Assembly (NCBI GenBank): GCA_934045075.1
Contig: OW203721.1
Coordinates: 13,734,678 to 13,798,677, forward strand
Direction: 5' to 3'
From: Yponomeuta sedellus
Lineage: Eukaryota > Arthropoda > Insecta > Lepidoptera > Yponomeutidae
Length of the DNA stretch: 64,000 bases
Part shown: piece after piece, positions 23,665-35,200 of the stretch
How the letters are laid out: each line of letters starts with the position of its first letter
How positions within the stretch are numbered: the first letter of the stretch is position 1
Notes under the pieces: model-generated
The model's input: the letters and a program-made list of their open reading frames with translations, nothing else
Databases searched by the model: none
What the model was told of the DNA's origin: nothing
Position numbers and translations under genes: made by a program

Positions 23665-25421
23665 ACCAATGTCTTCGTCGATGAATGACCCGTCAAATTA
23701 TCTAGGTACCTCGGTACCTAAGCTTACTAGGTACCTAACTAAGCTTACTAGGTATCTAGGTTATACTGAACCCGCTCCAATTGACAAGTCCCGCACACTA
23801 TCCCCACCCCCTCACACAGTTGTACGTGGGGTCATTTTTAGCACTATTTAGTCATTTATTTTTTTACTTACACTGACTATGGCCAAATGATGCCTGTTAA
23901 CAGTATTTTAACATCTGGTTAGGATATGAGAAACAGGGTGTTTTGAAATTTCATTTTCATCATTGATCAATCACACTCAGCTTTGTACCACTGGTCAAAT
24001 GCTTAGGAATGATCTAAATGACGCGTCTAAAAAGGTGTAAGAAAAAATAATGATTCAAATTATAATTATTCCAGCCAGTCAGATCTGCAAACATCTTCAG
24101 TGTTATTTATAAAAGCGCGATTCCCTAAAACCCACTTTTAATGTCGTTTTAATTGTATTTCCTTTTACCCGTATTTAAAAAGTGTTCTAGTGGAATTGTG
24201 TTTATCGATAATTAACTGCGTTTGTTTCCAGTGACATCTATAGATATTTCCACAATTTAGATGCTATTTTATGCATATAATATACAGAGAATCTTATAAA
24301 TATACTAGGTATACACACATTTTGTCCTAGTGGCTGTTTCTTAAACCACAGAGAATAAGCTAAAAAATTTAACACAGCTAAAATATTTCCATTATTTTTA
24401 ACTACAATAATATATGTATGTATGTAAACAGTTTTTAATATGTCTCACTGAAGATTAAGGTCATGGCACATTATACCGCTAGACATCACCACGATACCCA
24501 CGCGTTGCTGGCGAGTTGCAAGCTCGACGTATGGGCTCGGCTGCAGGATGCAAACGGGAAAAAAAGGTTTTTGAAGTGACAGCAACTTCAAAAACCTTTT
24601 TTTGACCGTTGGAATCTTTTTTTAAGTATACTCCCTGATTACTCGAAGACGCCTAGACAAATTTGGAAAATTCTTTGTTGCTAGGGTATACTTCCCGGTT
24701 GGCACTATGGTCATTAAATCAGGATCTGATGAGGGGATCCTGGAGAAATCATAGGAGCTCCTCAAATTTTAAAGGAACCCATGAAGCGATTTGGGTTTTG
24801 GTTTGGGTTTACAGTGACTCGCGTATTTGCTTTCAGAAAATCATTCTGGTGGAGTCATAGTGAAAAAGTTACCAAAAAATCGTAAAATAAATGTTTAAAA
24901 TATTTGTAAAAAACGACTTCATAACACTAAAAATTCAGAAATCACCAAATACATTGTGGGCACTTACTGCAAATTGTTCACATGTGTGTAACGTAAAAAT
25001 ATATTCGTATAGATTTATTACATAATATTCGTTTAAATTATTTCCAAGTCATTAGTGCTATCGTGTTGTGAAGTCGGTTTTTTAATGCCAATTGTGATTG
25101 AACACTAGGACTAGGACTGACTGGCGGCTCGCAGGAAGAATGCGATGGTTCGCCCGCATGAAGTTAAGTAGTATGGTAGCGGTCAATGCTCAAATTTTTA
25201 TGAAAAGTTAATACTGAGTTGGATCTGTGCCTTTGCAGCAGCAGTATAATGTGATTTCTAGCATTGTAGTATAAATAAATATCTACTACTATTTATAAAT
25301 ACCTTGTTCATTTCAGTGTAGACAGCAATTATGACTTACTGTCATACATTCACAAACAATTTTCTAACAAATTGTATTTAGGTTATTAGTCAACTTTATA
25401 ATTGCTTCAGTACTTTGTTTA
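23665..25421. other. Intergenic, with minor repeats
   Basis: Contains a short tandem duplication around 'aagcttactaggta' (about 23700-23765) and a perfect 19-bp hairpin at 24559-24603 (arm 'aaaaaaaggtttttgaagt', 7-nt loop). No supported gene. Confidence 0.45.
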
Positions 25422-26521
25422 TGTCACCGGAAGATAACAAGATCCGCAAGTTTATAAATTACCTAGGAAATTTATAAACTTTCGTAGGATTATAAACGAG
25501 AGATAAATTGTATTATTTTACGTCCACATTTTTGCAAATTTATTAATTTGCGAAGTCTCGTGGTAAATTTATAAACTAACGGATATCCATTCGTAAGATT
25601 CTAAACAGTTCGACCAATCACAGAAGAGCTTTTAATTTTACGCTTTTATAAAATACGGCAAATAACACACTGCTTTCTGATTGGTTGATGTCGACAGTGT
25701 CAATGCTTATGTCCATAGACTTAGGTACGATCAAATTTGCCAAACTAGTATAAATTGATCAGTTTCGATTACCTAACAGTATTTTTACTTTAAAACTAGG
25801 TAAGTAGAATGTTCTTATCTTATCTTATCGCAGATACCTATAATACAAAGCTACTTTCTTACATAATGTGCTAGTGAACTTCACTCTACCAGAATAAAAG
25901 AACAAAAATCGTGTTCTACGATATTAAAGAATGTAATTGAAAAAGAAAAAACCAATCATAACAACAGGTTCGGTTGGCAAGACGAAGGATTTTTCAAACC
26001 TCCTCCATAATGTCACAGTTATTATTTTAAAAATCTATATTTTAGTAATAAACTAGAGTTTGATGAAGATTAAAGCCATTTTTCTAAACTTATTTTGAAT
26101 CTGTGGGAAAACAGCTCGCGGTGTTATGGCGTAGAATACGACTGGCCGACGTCCCAAAGCTTTAGCTTTATAGTCTTCTATCATTTTAACAACTTTTTTA
26201 ATTTTTTCCTCTGTCCATTCAGAATTCTTACTATTTTGGTCATGACCACTATAAAACTTTCGTAGCTCTGTGGTAAATTTCATTTCATCAACAATAATTC
26301 TAGATGAAGCAGGAATACGTGACTTATTCAACCAATCAGAGCGCAGGTGGCGTTTTGTTAATGCTTACTTATTATTTTACGCTTGAGTTTGGTAAGTTTA
26401 TCAATTTGCGAAAATGTGGGCGTAAGATAATACAATATATCTCTCGTTTACAATCCTACGAAAGTTTAAAATTTTCCTAGGAAATTTATAAACTGGCGGA
26501 TCTTGTTATTTTTCAGTGACA
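25422..26521. mobile_element. 1.1-kb DNA element with long terminal inverted repeats
   Basis: The first roughly 125 bases (from 'tgtcaccggaagataac') match the reverse complement of the last 125 with few differences; both hold 'aacaagatccgc', 'cctaggaaa', 'actttcgtaggatt' and 'aaacgagagata'. TA flanks both ends, fitting a Tc1/mariner-like target. The inner flanks also share 'accaatcaga'-like words in inverted order. A 92-codon minus-strand frame inside (26053-26331) may be a remnant; it has no transposase motif that I recognise. Confidence 0.75.
26053..26331 (-). pseudogene. Small frame inside the long-TIR element, unknown
   Basis: 92 codons, with a charged Lys/Glu-rich middle and an RRPVVFYAITPR stretch. 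I do not recognise the family. Its place inside a transposon-like unit suggests a leftover or passenger coding piece. It starts with ATG and ends in a normal stop, but length and isolation make it doubtful. Confidence 0.3.
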
Positions 26522-26804
26522 TATACACTATTCCATCAATTCGTTCAATTCGTAATGGCTTCACAAATACATGTTGTAGGTGGAGTGTTACACAGAAGTT
26601 AAGCTTACATAAAACACAATTTTTTTCTTATAGTATTCCTTCTTCATTCATATGGTTAAGAGTTTTATTTGTTTTGGGGTTAGTCTTTTGTGGATAAAAT
26701 GCCACACCAAGATTTCACTATATTCATAAGAATCTTTGGTACATCAACCTTGAATACTATACAGTATATGCAGAATACTGGGTTGTTTTCCGTTTAGCGT
26801 GCTG

Positions 26805-27794
26805 CTATACAGTTTCGACCTTTGCATTGGCTTCTTTGAGGAGCATGTGCTGAGGTGCCTGTTTCCTTCTCAGCTCAACATAAGTATAAAATAAACTAGC
26901 CAGCACTGAGATGTTCAAACCAACAAAGTTTAGCCATGTGAACACATAATCACCTCCTATAACCATACCCAAGTATGTCACTAGAATGTTTTTTAGACAC
27001 CCAATGATTGTCGTCGTTAAGGCACTGTTGTACTGTGTACATAACATCACACTGTAGGATAATATAAAGCCCATGACACAGGAGACTATAAAAGACATGA
27101 GGAAGAAGATATTGTCCCAATTGCTGTATGCCGCAGATCGCTGTAAGTCCCCTGTCACATAAGCTAATACCAATGCCGGCACAAACATAAAAAGAGCATT
27201 GTAGTACATCAAACCATACTTGCCAAGTTCCTTTGTATCTAGTTTCTTCTTCATGTAAACACCATTGGCAGCAGTGAATGCATCATTGAGCAGTACCAGT
27301 GTGTAGCCACTCACAGAGAATGTCACATCATTAGCAGCTGCCAGAAGAGCTCCTCCAACCATAGCAAAGACACTTGACTGTACAAGGCATGGTGCTCGGA
27401 CACCGAGGACAAATCTCTCAGCTATCATGGTCATAAGGATGCTGAAGCGTCGCAGTGCGGTAAACATCGGCAGACTGAGTTCCTTCGTGCCGCCGAGCCC
27501 CGTGGCCATGTTCCCAAGGTAGAGGAGGGGCAGAGGCCCTATGTGCGCCAAGCCGGAGTCCAGACCAGGGAATTGTACATAGCGCAGCCGTCTGCCGCAC
27601 CATAACACTACTATTGTTGCTGTCATCTGCCCAAGACCCAAGACTTGGTACGATGGAAATGCATAAGTGGTTAACACTGTCTTGTTGATAACAGTGATCA
27701 TGAATGAGGCAAGTGCGTAGAACCCCATGCTCAATAACTTCTTGAGAAATGCGGCGCGGTCTGCCTCAGCCTCGTCCTGCAGCGACATTGTCAT
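26805..27794 (-). CDS. SLC35D-type UDP-sugar transporter, single exon
   Basis: A 329-aa multi-pass membrane protein of the drug/metabolite-transporter superfamily, closest by eye to SLC35D1/D2 and Drosophila fringe connection. These move UDP-sugars (UDP-glucuronate, UDP-GlcNAc and similar) into ER/Golgi for proteoglycan and Notch glycosylation. About ten hydrophobic segments alternate with short loops. Family-like sites: FMITVINKTVLT in helix 1, FPSYQVLGLGQM, the GTKELSLPMFTALRRFSI region, NDAFTAANGVYMKKKLD and TTIIGCLKNILVTYLGM. The cytosolic tail is basic. Start: the ATG at 27794, the first in-frame ATG; the open frame continues upstream only through non-ATG codons, and an out-of-frame upstream ATG lies at about 27857. 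No introns interrupt it. Exact sugar specificity cannot be read. Confidence 0.92.
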   Translation of the reverse strand: MTMSLQDEAEADRAAFLKKLLSMGFYALASFMITVINKTVLTTYAFPSYQVLGLGQMTATIVVLWCGRRLRYVQFPGLDSGLAHIGPLPLLYLGNMATGLGGTKELSLPMFTALRRFSILMTMIAERFVLGVRAPCLVQSSVFAMVGGALLAAANDVTFSVSGYTLVLLNDAFTAANGVYMKKKLDTKELGKYGLMYYNALFMFVPALVLAYVTGDLQRSAAYSNWDNIFFLMSFIVSCVMGFILSYSVMLCTQYNSALTTTIIGCLKNILVTYLGMVIGGDYVFTWLNFVGLNISVLASLFYTYVELRRKQAPQHMLLKEANAKVETV

Positions 27795-28145
27795 TGCCCA
27801 CGTAATTAACACTGATAAATCAAATGAAACACTGAATCCTCGTGACGGCACTGTACATATTATGATATAATTCGCATGGGCCTAAATATGACGAGTATAT
27901 TCATGGCCAGTAGTTAACCTTTCAATACATAAACACACGAATCAACTAAATACCAATAAAACCTTTATATAAGGCTATCTCACTGAATACTTTATCCCAT
28001 CACTGCGCGATAGGCCGCCTGCTTTGCTCTTTGCTTGGCAGTGTGCTGGCTGGCTGGCTGTCTGTTGCTGTCAACTGTCATGTCATGGCACGTATTTTTT
28101 TAATCAGTCTGTCCACAGATTATCTATAGTAAGTCATACATAACC
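27795..28145 (-). promoter_or_regulatory. Upstream region of the sugar transporter
   Basis: Presumed promoter/5' UTR on the minus strand. It holds a GC-richer patch with repeated 'ctggctgg' (about 28040-28065) and a short upstream ATG frame near 27857. No clear TATA box or splice site was seen. Assignment is by position. Confidence 0.3.
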
Positions 28146-28302
28146 AAGGGCATTATTACGTAAGTACCTATCCACTGACTTGCGTGACGTTGATTTTTAC
28201 TTTTTTGCTACTCCGGCTGTCAGATGCATACATTTTTTGACACTTAGGAGTCATCTAAATGCTTCACTCGATAGAGTGGAATGCTACGTAATAGGAGGGC
28301 AG
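28146..28302 (+). mobile_element. Fold-back MITE, copy 2
   Basis: Ends 'gggcattattacgtaag' and 'gctacgtaataggagggc'. The inner part shares 'atgcatacattttttgacac' and 'aatgcttcactcgatagagt' with 8853-9074 and 32646-32804. Confidence 0.75.
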
Positions 28303-28344
28303 GTCCCATCTAGTGTCACACTCATATTATAACATTACCTTTTC

Positions 28345-28705
28345 GGGTTCCGTAACGTAACAGTAAACAGGAACCCTGTTACTAGACTCCACTGACCGTC
28401 TGCTTGTCTGTCACCAGGCTGTATCTGATGAACCGTGATTGCCAGATAATTGAAATATTCATAGTTGTCGCTGTTATAGGGGCAAATACTAATCAGTCTA
28501 AAGTAAATACTCAAGTAAAATATCATAATTTTAATGCCTTTTTTTGCTCGATATTAAGGACGGCAACAGGTAAACATATGAAATATTCACAACATATTTA
28601 GTTTTCACTTTAAAAATAAATAATGATATTATGTCGGACTCATTCATAAGGGTTCTGTACCATCGTACAGAACCATTGTGCATGAGTCCGACTCGTACTT
28701 AGCTG
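28345..28705 (-). repeat. Dispersed repeat, reverse copy
   Basis: Minus-strand copy of the repeat at 15249-15675: 'gggttccgtaacg', 'ctccactgaccgtctgc', 'caccaggctgtatctgatga' through 'gagtccgactcgtac'. An inner hairpin pairs 'ggttctgtac' with 'gtacagaacc', inside a larger 'gtcggactca' / 'tgagtccgac' stem. Confidence 0.65.
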
Positions 28706-30050
28706 TTTTAATAACACCGACTGTTAAACTACATCATGTAGCGGAAAATAACGGGAACAAATCTTCTTTTGAGTTTTTAGCCTCAATCTACGATGTACTT
28801 GAATTTCTAGTTTTATTGACTGTGCTTTGATTATTTAGTTTTATTATTACTTCCAGAAATATATTCCTGAAAACCGGCCGATACCTAGCCTTTTACAGGC
28901 AACAACAACTTTAAACGTCATTTATAAAAGTTGATTTTTATCAAAGTATCTGAGTTTCTTGTGCCAAATACATGCGAAATACCTGATAGGGTACACAATT
29001 TAATAAAATTTTAGTTGGATTCTATCCGTAAAAAGCCTTTATTAACAAAACAGATTAGTCGTCAATATGTCTGATTGGTAACATAACTTAACTAATTTTA
29101 GTTTATTCATGTTAATAACTAGTTTTTCATTAAGTCCTTTTATTACCATTTTGCTGATGACTTAAATAAGTGGCAGAACTTATACGTTTAACTTGTTTAT
29201 GTGCAATGAAGAATATTCATCTAATTTTGTGCCTACCATTAGTTTTAATATTTAATGTCATCGTTGTAACATTTTAACCAAATTAATTCCCTCTTAATTC
29301 GACATAGTTAACCAATTATTTTTACTTTTAAATATGAGTATATTTATAAACAATATTTAGAAAATAAAAATTATGAAGACAACGTAGATACAGCATGTAA
29401 ACAATTGTTTCTCAACATCGTGTTGTGTCTGAATTTTATTTAATTATAAAATTTGTATTTATCCTTTTGTACCTATGTATATTGTTTTTTTTTCATCTCT
29501 ACGGATTCGATAGTATGAGGGCATATTTTTGGCAGTTTTTGGCTTCACGTTTAGCAGCATTATCCACTTTTGAGATAGTCACACTGGGCGTCTCAATGCG
29601 CTGATCTCGGTTCTCGTTTTGTCTTGGACCACATTGGAACTTTTGGTGAAAAGAGTTTCGGAGTATAATCCCCGTTACGGCTGTAATCGAGGTCACGGTG
29701 AACTGATCTTAGTTTCCGACTTAGGTGAAATGGGCTATATTTTTTTTTGTTGCTGCAGCAAATCCTGAAACTACTTTAACAATTCTAACAAAAAAATGTA
29801 TATATTTAAAACAAAATCATACATTTTCGAAGCACCCTAATGCATAGTTTCTGTAATAAAGTTGGCCTAAACTGTAATGAAATTGAAACAAAAACTTAAA
29901 TGAATATTGCCCTGTTTGTGCTTATTTCCTGATTTTGTTTAGGTACTTACAAATTAATAATAAAAGGTCACGTTTCTGTAATTTAAGTACTTATATAAAA
30001 ACTTTAGTGAAAAAGTATTTATAATTTATAAACACTATGAGTTTATAACA
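28706..30050. other. Intergenic, no supported gene
   Basis: AT-rich sequence. A 65-codon minus-strand frame (29499-29696) in a less AT-rich patch has no recognised domain. Nothing else was seen. Confidence 0.4.
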
Positions 30051-30060
30051 AACAAACAAA

Positions 30061-30096
<36 letters not shown>

Positions 30097-30274
30097 TACA
30101 TACATACATACATACATAAACACATACATACATACATACATACATACATACATACATACATACATACATACATACATACATACATACATACATACATACA
30201 TACATACATACATACATACATACATACATACATACATACATACATACATACATACATACATACATACATACATA
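30050..30274. repeat. Compound (CAAA)(CA)(CATA) microsatellite
   Basis: A short CAAA run and about 14 CA units, followed by roughly 180 bp of almost pure CATA repeats with one 'aaac' interruption. Open frames of Met-Tyr-Val-Cys repeats on the minus strand are artefacts. The element just downstream (30286-30370, 'tgtatcccagaggggtaagc') is a dispersed repeat fragment also seen near 41730-41800. Confidence 0.95.
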
Positions 30275-30810
30275 ATAACCTCACGCCTGTATCCCAGAGG
30301 GGTAAGCAGAGACCAGGGACTGCCACTTGCCACGATCCTGACAGATCACCTTCATCAATGTTCATAAGTCGTTGGTACTTTTATCTTTCCCTCTGGTAAT
30401 TTTTTATAATTATAAATTTTATAAGGATTCTAAAAAACTTCGAAATTATTTATACAGCATCCAGCAGCACCTTCATGTGTTGCCACATAAAACGACAAAG
30501 GGGCGCCTTTGAATCCGGTATTATTTTCAAAACAAATATAAAACACACCCATACCCGAAATGTTCAGAAACAGTACGATTGGTATTCCTAGACAAAGATG
30601 GCAAAAAAGCCTGATTTGTATAAATACCGTTCCTTTAAAGCACTACTCATAATCTTTTGTACGTTACTCCTTTTCTTTGTAAAATTTCCAACACAGGCTA
30701 CCACAGTTAGCGTTTTTAGGATACCTATTTTAAGTAATAATATTTTAATAAATAAGGTCATAAAAGTCCTAATCATACAAATCCGACTACCTAAATCCTC
30801 AGATGCAATT

Positions 30811-31540
30811 TATAGTCTATTTATTGTTACTTGTCCAATTTAGTAAACAAGATTCTATCTACCCTTAGACTGTGACTTTTTAGTCCAAAACTGCCATATT
30901 TCCATAAATGAAGTAACCTGGAACACTCTTTTAAATAACACTAGGAGTGGGTCGTTGTCCGATTTTTCGACGACGAAACGCAACCGTTTTTTCTGGAACG
31001 AAAACAGGTCCTCGAAACGGTCCTCGTTCGCAACTGGTTTCATTGTATGCGAACGAGCAAGGCGCAGAGGACGGTCAAACGAGTGCGAACGAGACGAAAT
31101 CACGAAACATCGGAAAAAATAAGTTATTTTACACGATATTCGACTGTTTACTCATAGACATAAAGATTACTTTATTGTATCACAGACCAAAACGAACGGA
31201 ACGAACAAGGAGCCGACGACGACGTCGCAATGATCTCATTACGTTCTAGGCTCTATTAATATAGCACTAAAGGACATATCCGCGTCAAACAAACTAAGGA
31301 CTGGTCTCGCGACGAACAAACGCTGGCACTGCTTTAGAGTCTCTGGCACTGCTTTATAATGAAACGTAAAACGGTCCTATCGTCGCGGAACATAAAACGG
31401 TCTTGTAAAACGGTTCGTCTTTGCAACGATCACGCCTAAATAACACAATAACACAAAATTTCTAGTTTAGGCATCTAATCTCAATTTTAGGGTTAGAATC
31501 TTGTTTACTAAATTGGACAAGTAAGAATAAATACACTGTA
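30811..31540. mobile_element. Mariner-type MITE, copy 2, split by an insertion
   Basis: Outer parts match the intact copy at 58348-58597 in reverse: the left 'tagtctatttattgttact...ggaacactcttttaaataacac' and the right 'tctagtttaggcatctaat...agaataaatacactgta'. The two halves are separated by a 497-bp element at 30942-31438. Confidence 0.85.
30942..31438. mobile_element. Non-autonomous hAT-type element nested in the MITE
   Basis: Starts TAGGAGTGGGTCGTTG and ends CAACGATCACGCCTA, imperfect inverted ends of the hAT YARNG type. It is flanked by an exact 8-bp duplication AATAACAC (30934-30941 and 31439-31446), the hAT target size. The inside repeats 'aaacggtcct' words and has no transposase. The host MITE is continuous once this unit is removed. 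Confidence 0.88.
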
Positions 31541-32092
31541 AATAGTTTGTGGCAAAGGGAAAGACGTAACTATAAATCGAGGTAAGTACGTGATAATTAT
31601 AACGATAATGCTTAAATTTTTTTATAAGTTATACATTACATTATCAGACTTGAAATAATAACAGTTTTGTGTGGATAGTATAGATAAGGCTTGAAAGTCG
31701 CAACGATGGTCCACCCGACTGTTGGGTATCAGTTTTGGTCGGGTTGTTGACTACATTTTGTTTGTCTGTGACATAGCGTTGTATGAGCAAGCGACATTTT
31801 GATGATTTTTTTTGTATTGCCATGCCAGTCAACAGTATTTGTTTCATTTTAATTTCGCGGATCCCGTTGTAGCTGCTATTGTAATTAGGTATTCGAAAAA
31901 TGATAATCTAGGGGCCAATAAAGTGACGCGACTTAGTTTTAGTCTGAGATTTTGTGGTGCCAAGCGAAGTTTTCAGTGAGTGGAATTTTTCATTGTTTGA
32001 ACGCGTAATAGTTACTACGCTGAAAGAGTCAATGGACTTTACAGTTATGTTGGTATAAGTTTGTGTGACTAGGTTGGCTTGCTTTGCAGGAG

Positions 32093-32278
32093 ATGGCGAT
32101 GCCGGAACAATTCTCACTGCGATGGAACGACTTCCACTCAAATCTTTCTCAAGGGTTCCACGCCCTTTTGGAAGGCGAAGACTTGGTGGACGTGACCCTT
32201 GCGGCTGGAGGGCAGTACGTCCACGCTCACAAACTGATCCTCTCCGTCTGCAGCCCCTACTTCAAGGAACTTTTTAAG
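32093..32278 (+). other. BTB gene exon 1 (coding part)
   Basis: Encodes the N-terminal half of the BTB fold, 62 codons, ending AAG before GT at 32279 (phase 0). A pyrimidine-rich 'gctttgcag' ends at 32089, suggesting a 5' UTR intron whose donor may be the GTGAGT near 31976. Confidence 0.85.
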
Positions 32279-35200
32279 GTATGACTCATCTCTCTGGAGA
32301 CTTGACACAATTTGTGTTGTTTACAAGTTACTCTACATATTTAGTAGTTAAGGTTTTCTGTTTGGTACAGCAATTACAGTACAACTTGTGTTACAGTACC
32401 GCTTCTGTATTTTAAAGTGTTTGTGTCTCCTTGTGACACCATGCTAATTAGGAAATAGAGTTGGCTGAAAATTCTACAGCTTTATTCAAAGTTGTATATT
32501 TTTTTTTATTAAGTATGCCAAATAGTATTGGGGAGTCCTGGAAAGATTATCATACTTGATAAAATGTTATATGGAGGTTTCCAAAGGTTTGTTTTACCTA
32601 CCTATGTTTAATCCCTTCTAGCAAACCTTGCGTTATGGTCACCAGACCAGCCCTTCTATTACGTAGCATTCCACTCTGTTGAGTGAAGCATTTAGACAAC
32701 TCCTAAGTGTCAAAAAACGTATGCATTTGACAGCCGGAGTAGCTTATAAAAAGTAAAAACCAACGTCACTCAACTCAGTGGATACTTACATAATAATGCC
32801 CCAGGACTTTATAAAAGTGTAAACACCAAAATTTATTAGAGACTATTTGTACAAATCATTGTATGGCAGCTCTTGTGTAGAAAATTAAATGAAACCCAAC
32901 AACCCTGACTGGAGAGGTTAAATACAAAGAATTAACCTCTCAAGTCACTAACATTCAGTTTTATAAAGCTGCTATTAGTAGGTAAAAAAACTTACAATTC
33001 TCAGTCACTTTTGCCCATTGGTCCAATTTGGTTGTCAAAATGACTATCATTTATAACTTATTACTGCTTTATGAAACATTACTTGGAAGTGAGTATCCCA
33101 AGCAAGAAGTGCACAAGGAAAATAATAGTAATAGGAATAAAGGATAGGACGGAGGCAAAGTCAGCTCGGCTGAATAGGTTAATTTTAAAAACCTATTTAG
33201 AGGCTAAAAATTTAATTTTAGGTTAATTTTACGAGGTTTGGTCCAGGCTATTGTTGATCTTTATGGTCTAACTCCAGATAAATTTATTTTTCTCCTGGGA
33301 ATTCCGATTCTTATTATTATTAGTTAATACACAAGCAACTTTTAGCTGATGCGTGTATATCACTTCTGTGCACTTAAATATATTTATTTAGTCTGTTTTT
33401 AAATGAGTTTACTGAAGGAGCACTGATTACAGTCTCACAAATTAACATACACAGTTATTCACAAATTCTCTTTAAAAGTAACACACTTTGAACATACATT
33501 TATATAATAATAATAGAAGCCTTTATTTCTTGACTTTTGCTTACTATAAAACTAGTTTTAAACAGTTCATATTGTCACTAGCACTGAAACTCTTCAAGTT
33601 GGGAGTTTCTCTTCGGAAGTTTGGTGTCAAATCATCCGCCCATTGTTCATGTGGTCTTCCTCTCCTCCTTATCCCATCTCTTGGGTAATATTCTGTGATT
33701 CTTTTGGTCCATTTCTCTGTTTTACATTTACTGAGGTTCTAATTATTTTACTTCTATACTTTTTCTTATCCCCAGATGAACCCGTGCGAGCACCCAATTG
33801 TTATTCTGAAAGATGTGGCACTATCAGAGCTGCGCCAGCTTCTTCAGTTCATGTACAAGGGGGAGGTCCATGTGCGCCAACAAGAGCTCTCTGGTTTCTT
33901 GCACACGGCTGAGTTGCTGCAGGTTAAGGGTCTTACAGCTGGCCGTGAGGTGAGTGAAGAGGAAGCTCTTCATTTAGATAACACTCAGGTACACAGCCTT
34001 TACTTCTCAAATTTTAATTAAATAAACAAATTTTTGTCTCTGCATACCTGCTTCGGGGAGCCTATTCTCTCATAATTTGTAACCTTTCTATTTGTCTGAA
34101 AGGCAAACAGAAATGGTCTTAAAACTAAATTTATACTTTTTGAAATCAGCTGTAATCTGACATACAGTTCCTTGCAAAAATTACTTAGTAAAAAACAAAA
34201 CCAGCACTAATGCTTGAATACATTAATTTGCTGTAGGTAAGCAATTCAATTAAGCTGAAGTGACAGTTATTTAAAATTGCTGTTTAACCTGTTGCCTAAA
34301 TTTACTCAATGATGAGGTTGGATGTTAGAGCATACATAAATTACTGTTAGCAGCATCCAATAGAGTATTGACAGCTTTGGAATGAGCAACGACAATAATC
34401 CATGCTTTTCTCATTATTACTTCTTCAGGCTATATTAGTCCACTGCTAGACATAGCCCTCCCCTAATGAGCCTGCAACAAATAGAACGAAAGATAATTAT
34501 ACTGAACTTTTTTGTCACATAGTTCATCAATGCAGATCAGATAGTGAATCTAATTGCATTGTAATTTAATTTAATTAGATTGAAAATATTGTTTTGGTGT
34601 TATTACCTCATTATTACCTGTGACCAGCAGTAATTTGTCTAGATTATACCACCAAGTAATTTGTATAAAATATCATACTCTACTTTTGTATTGTCAGCTG
34701 CTTTTTGTTAATGATGACTTAACAGAATGCAGTTGTAAATTTAAGAAAACTGTAGCTTCTGCAGTACAAGTAAGTAGTATTAATACTAATCGTTTTCTTG
34801 AGTGAACACATCTAGTTGAAATACTTGATGTAGTCACTCGAGAAAAATCATAACGCAAACCAAACGAGAAATCCGGGCAGCAACTCGTCCTCTGTACTTG
34901 TTAGAGGGAGTGTTTTAATAGTTCAAAAAAAATATTTTAGCTTTAATAAAACTGCCCACTCACCCAACAGAGGAGCGAGTCACCGCCACCGACGAGTCGC
35001 GGCAAGGAGGAGCAAATCACCACCTTCAAGACAGAGCAGTCCAACGACAGCGCAAGCAGTGACTGGGTGCCGGGCGGTGACGAGACCATAGCCACAGAGA
35101 CGGCGCCCCCAGCCGGCGCGGCGCCCTTCGACGACGACGCCGCACGAAGCCCGCTAAAGAGGTACGATTCACCACCTTAACTTCTAGTCTAGGTACCAGG

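Noticed and set aside
24559..24603. Hairpin followed by T run as a terminator
   Set aside because: Bacterial-type terminators do not apply here and no gene ends nearby; kept only as a hairpin note.
29499..29696. 65-codon minus-strand frame ending in QKYALILSNP
   Set aside because: Looks mildly gene-like in composition, but too short and without a family or splice context to support.
29991..30365. Long Met-Tyr-Val-Cys repeat frames
   Set aside because: Produced by the CATA microsatellite in all three frames.
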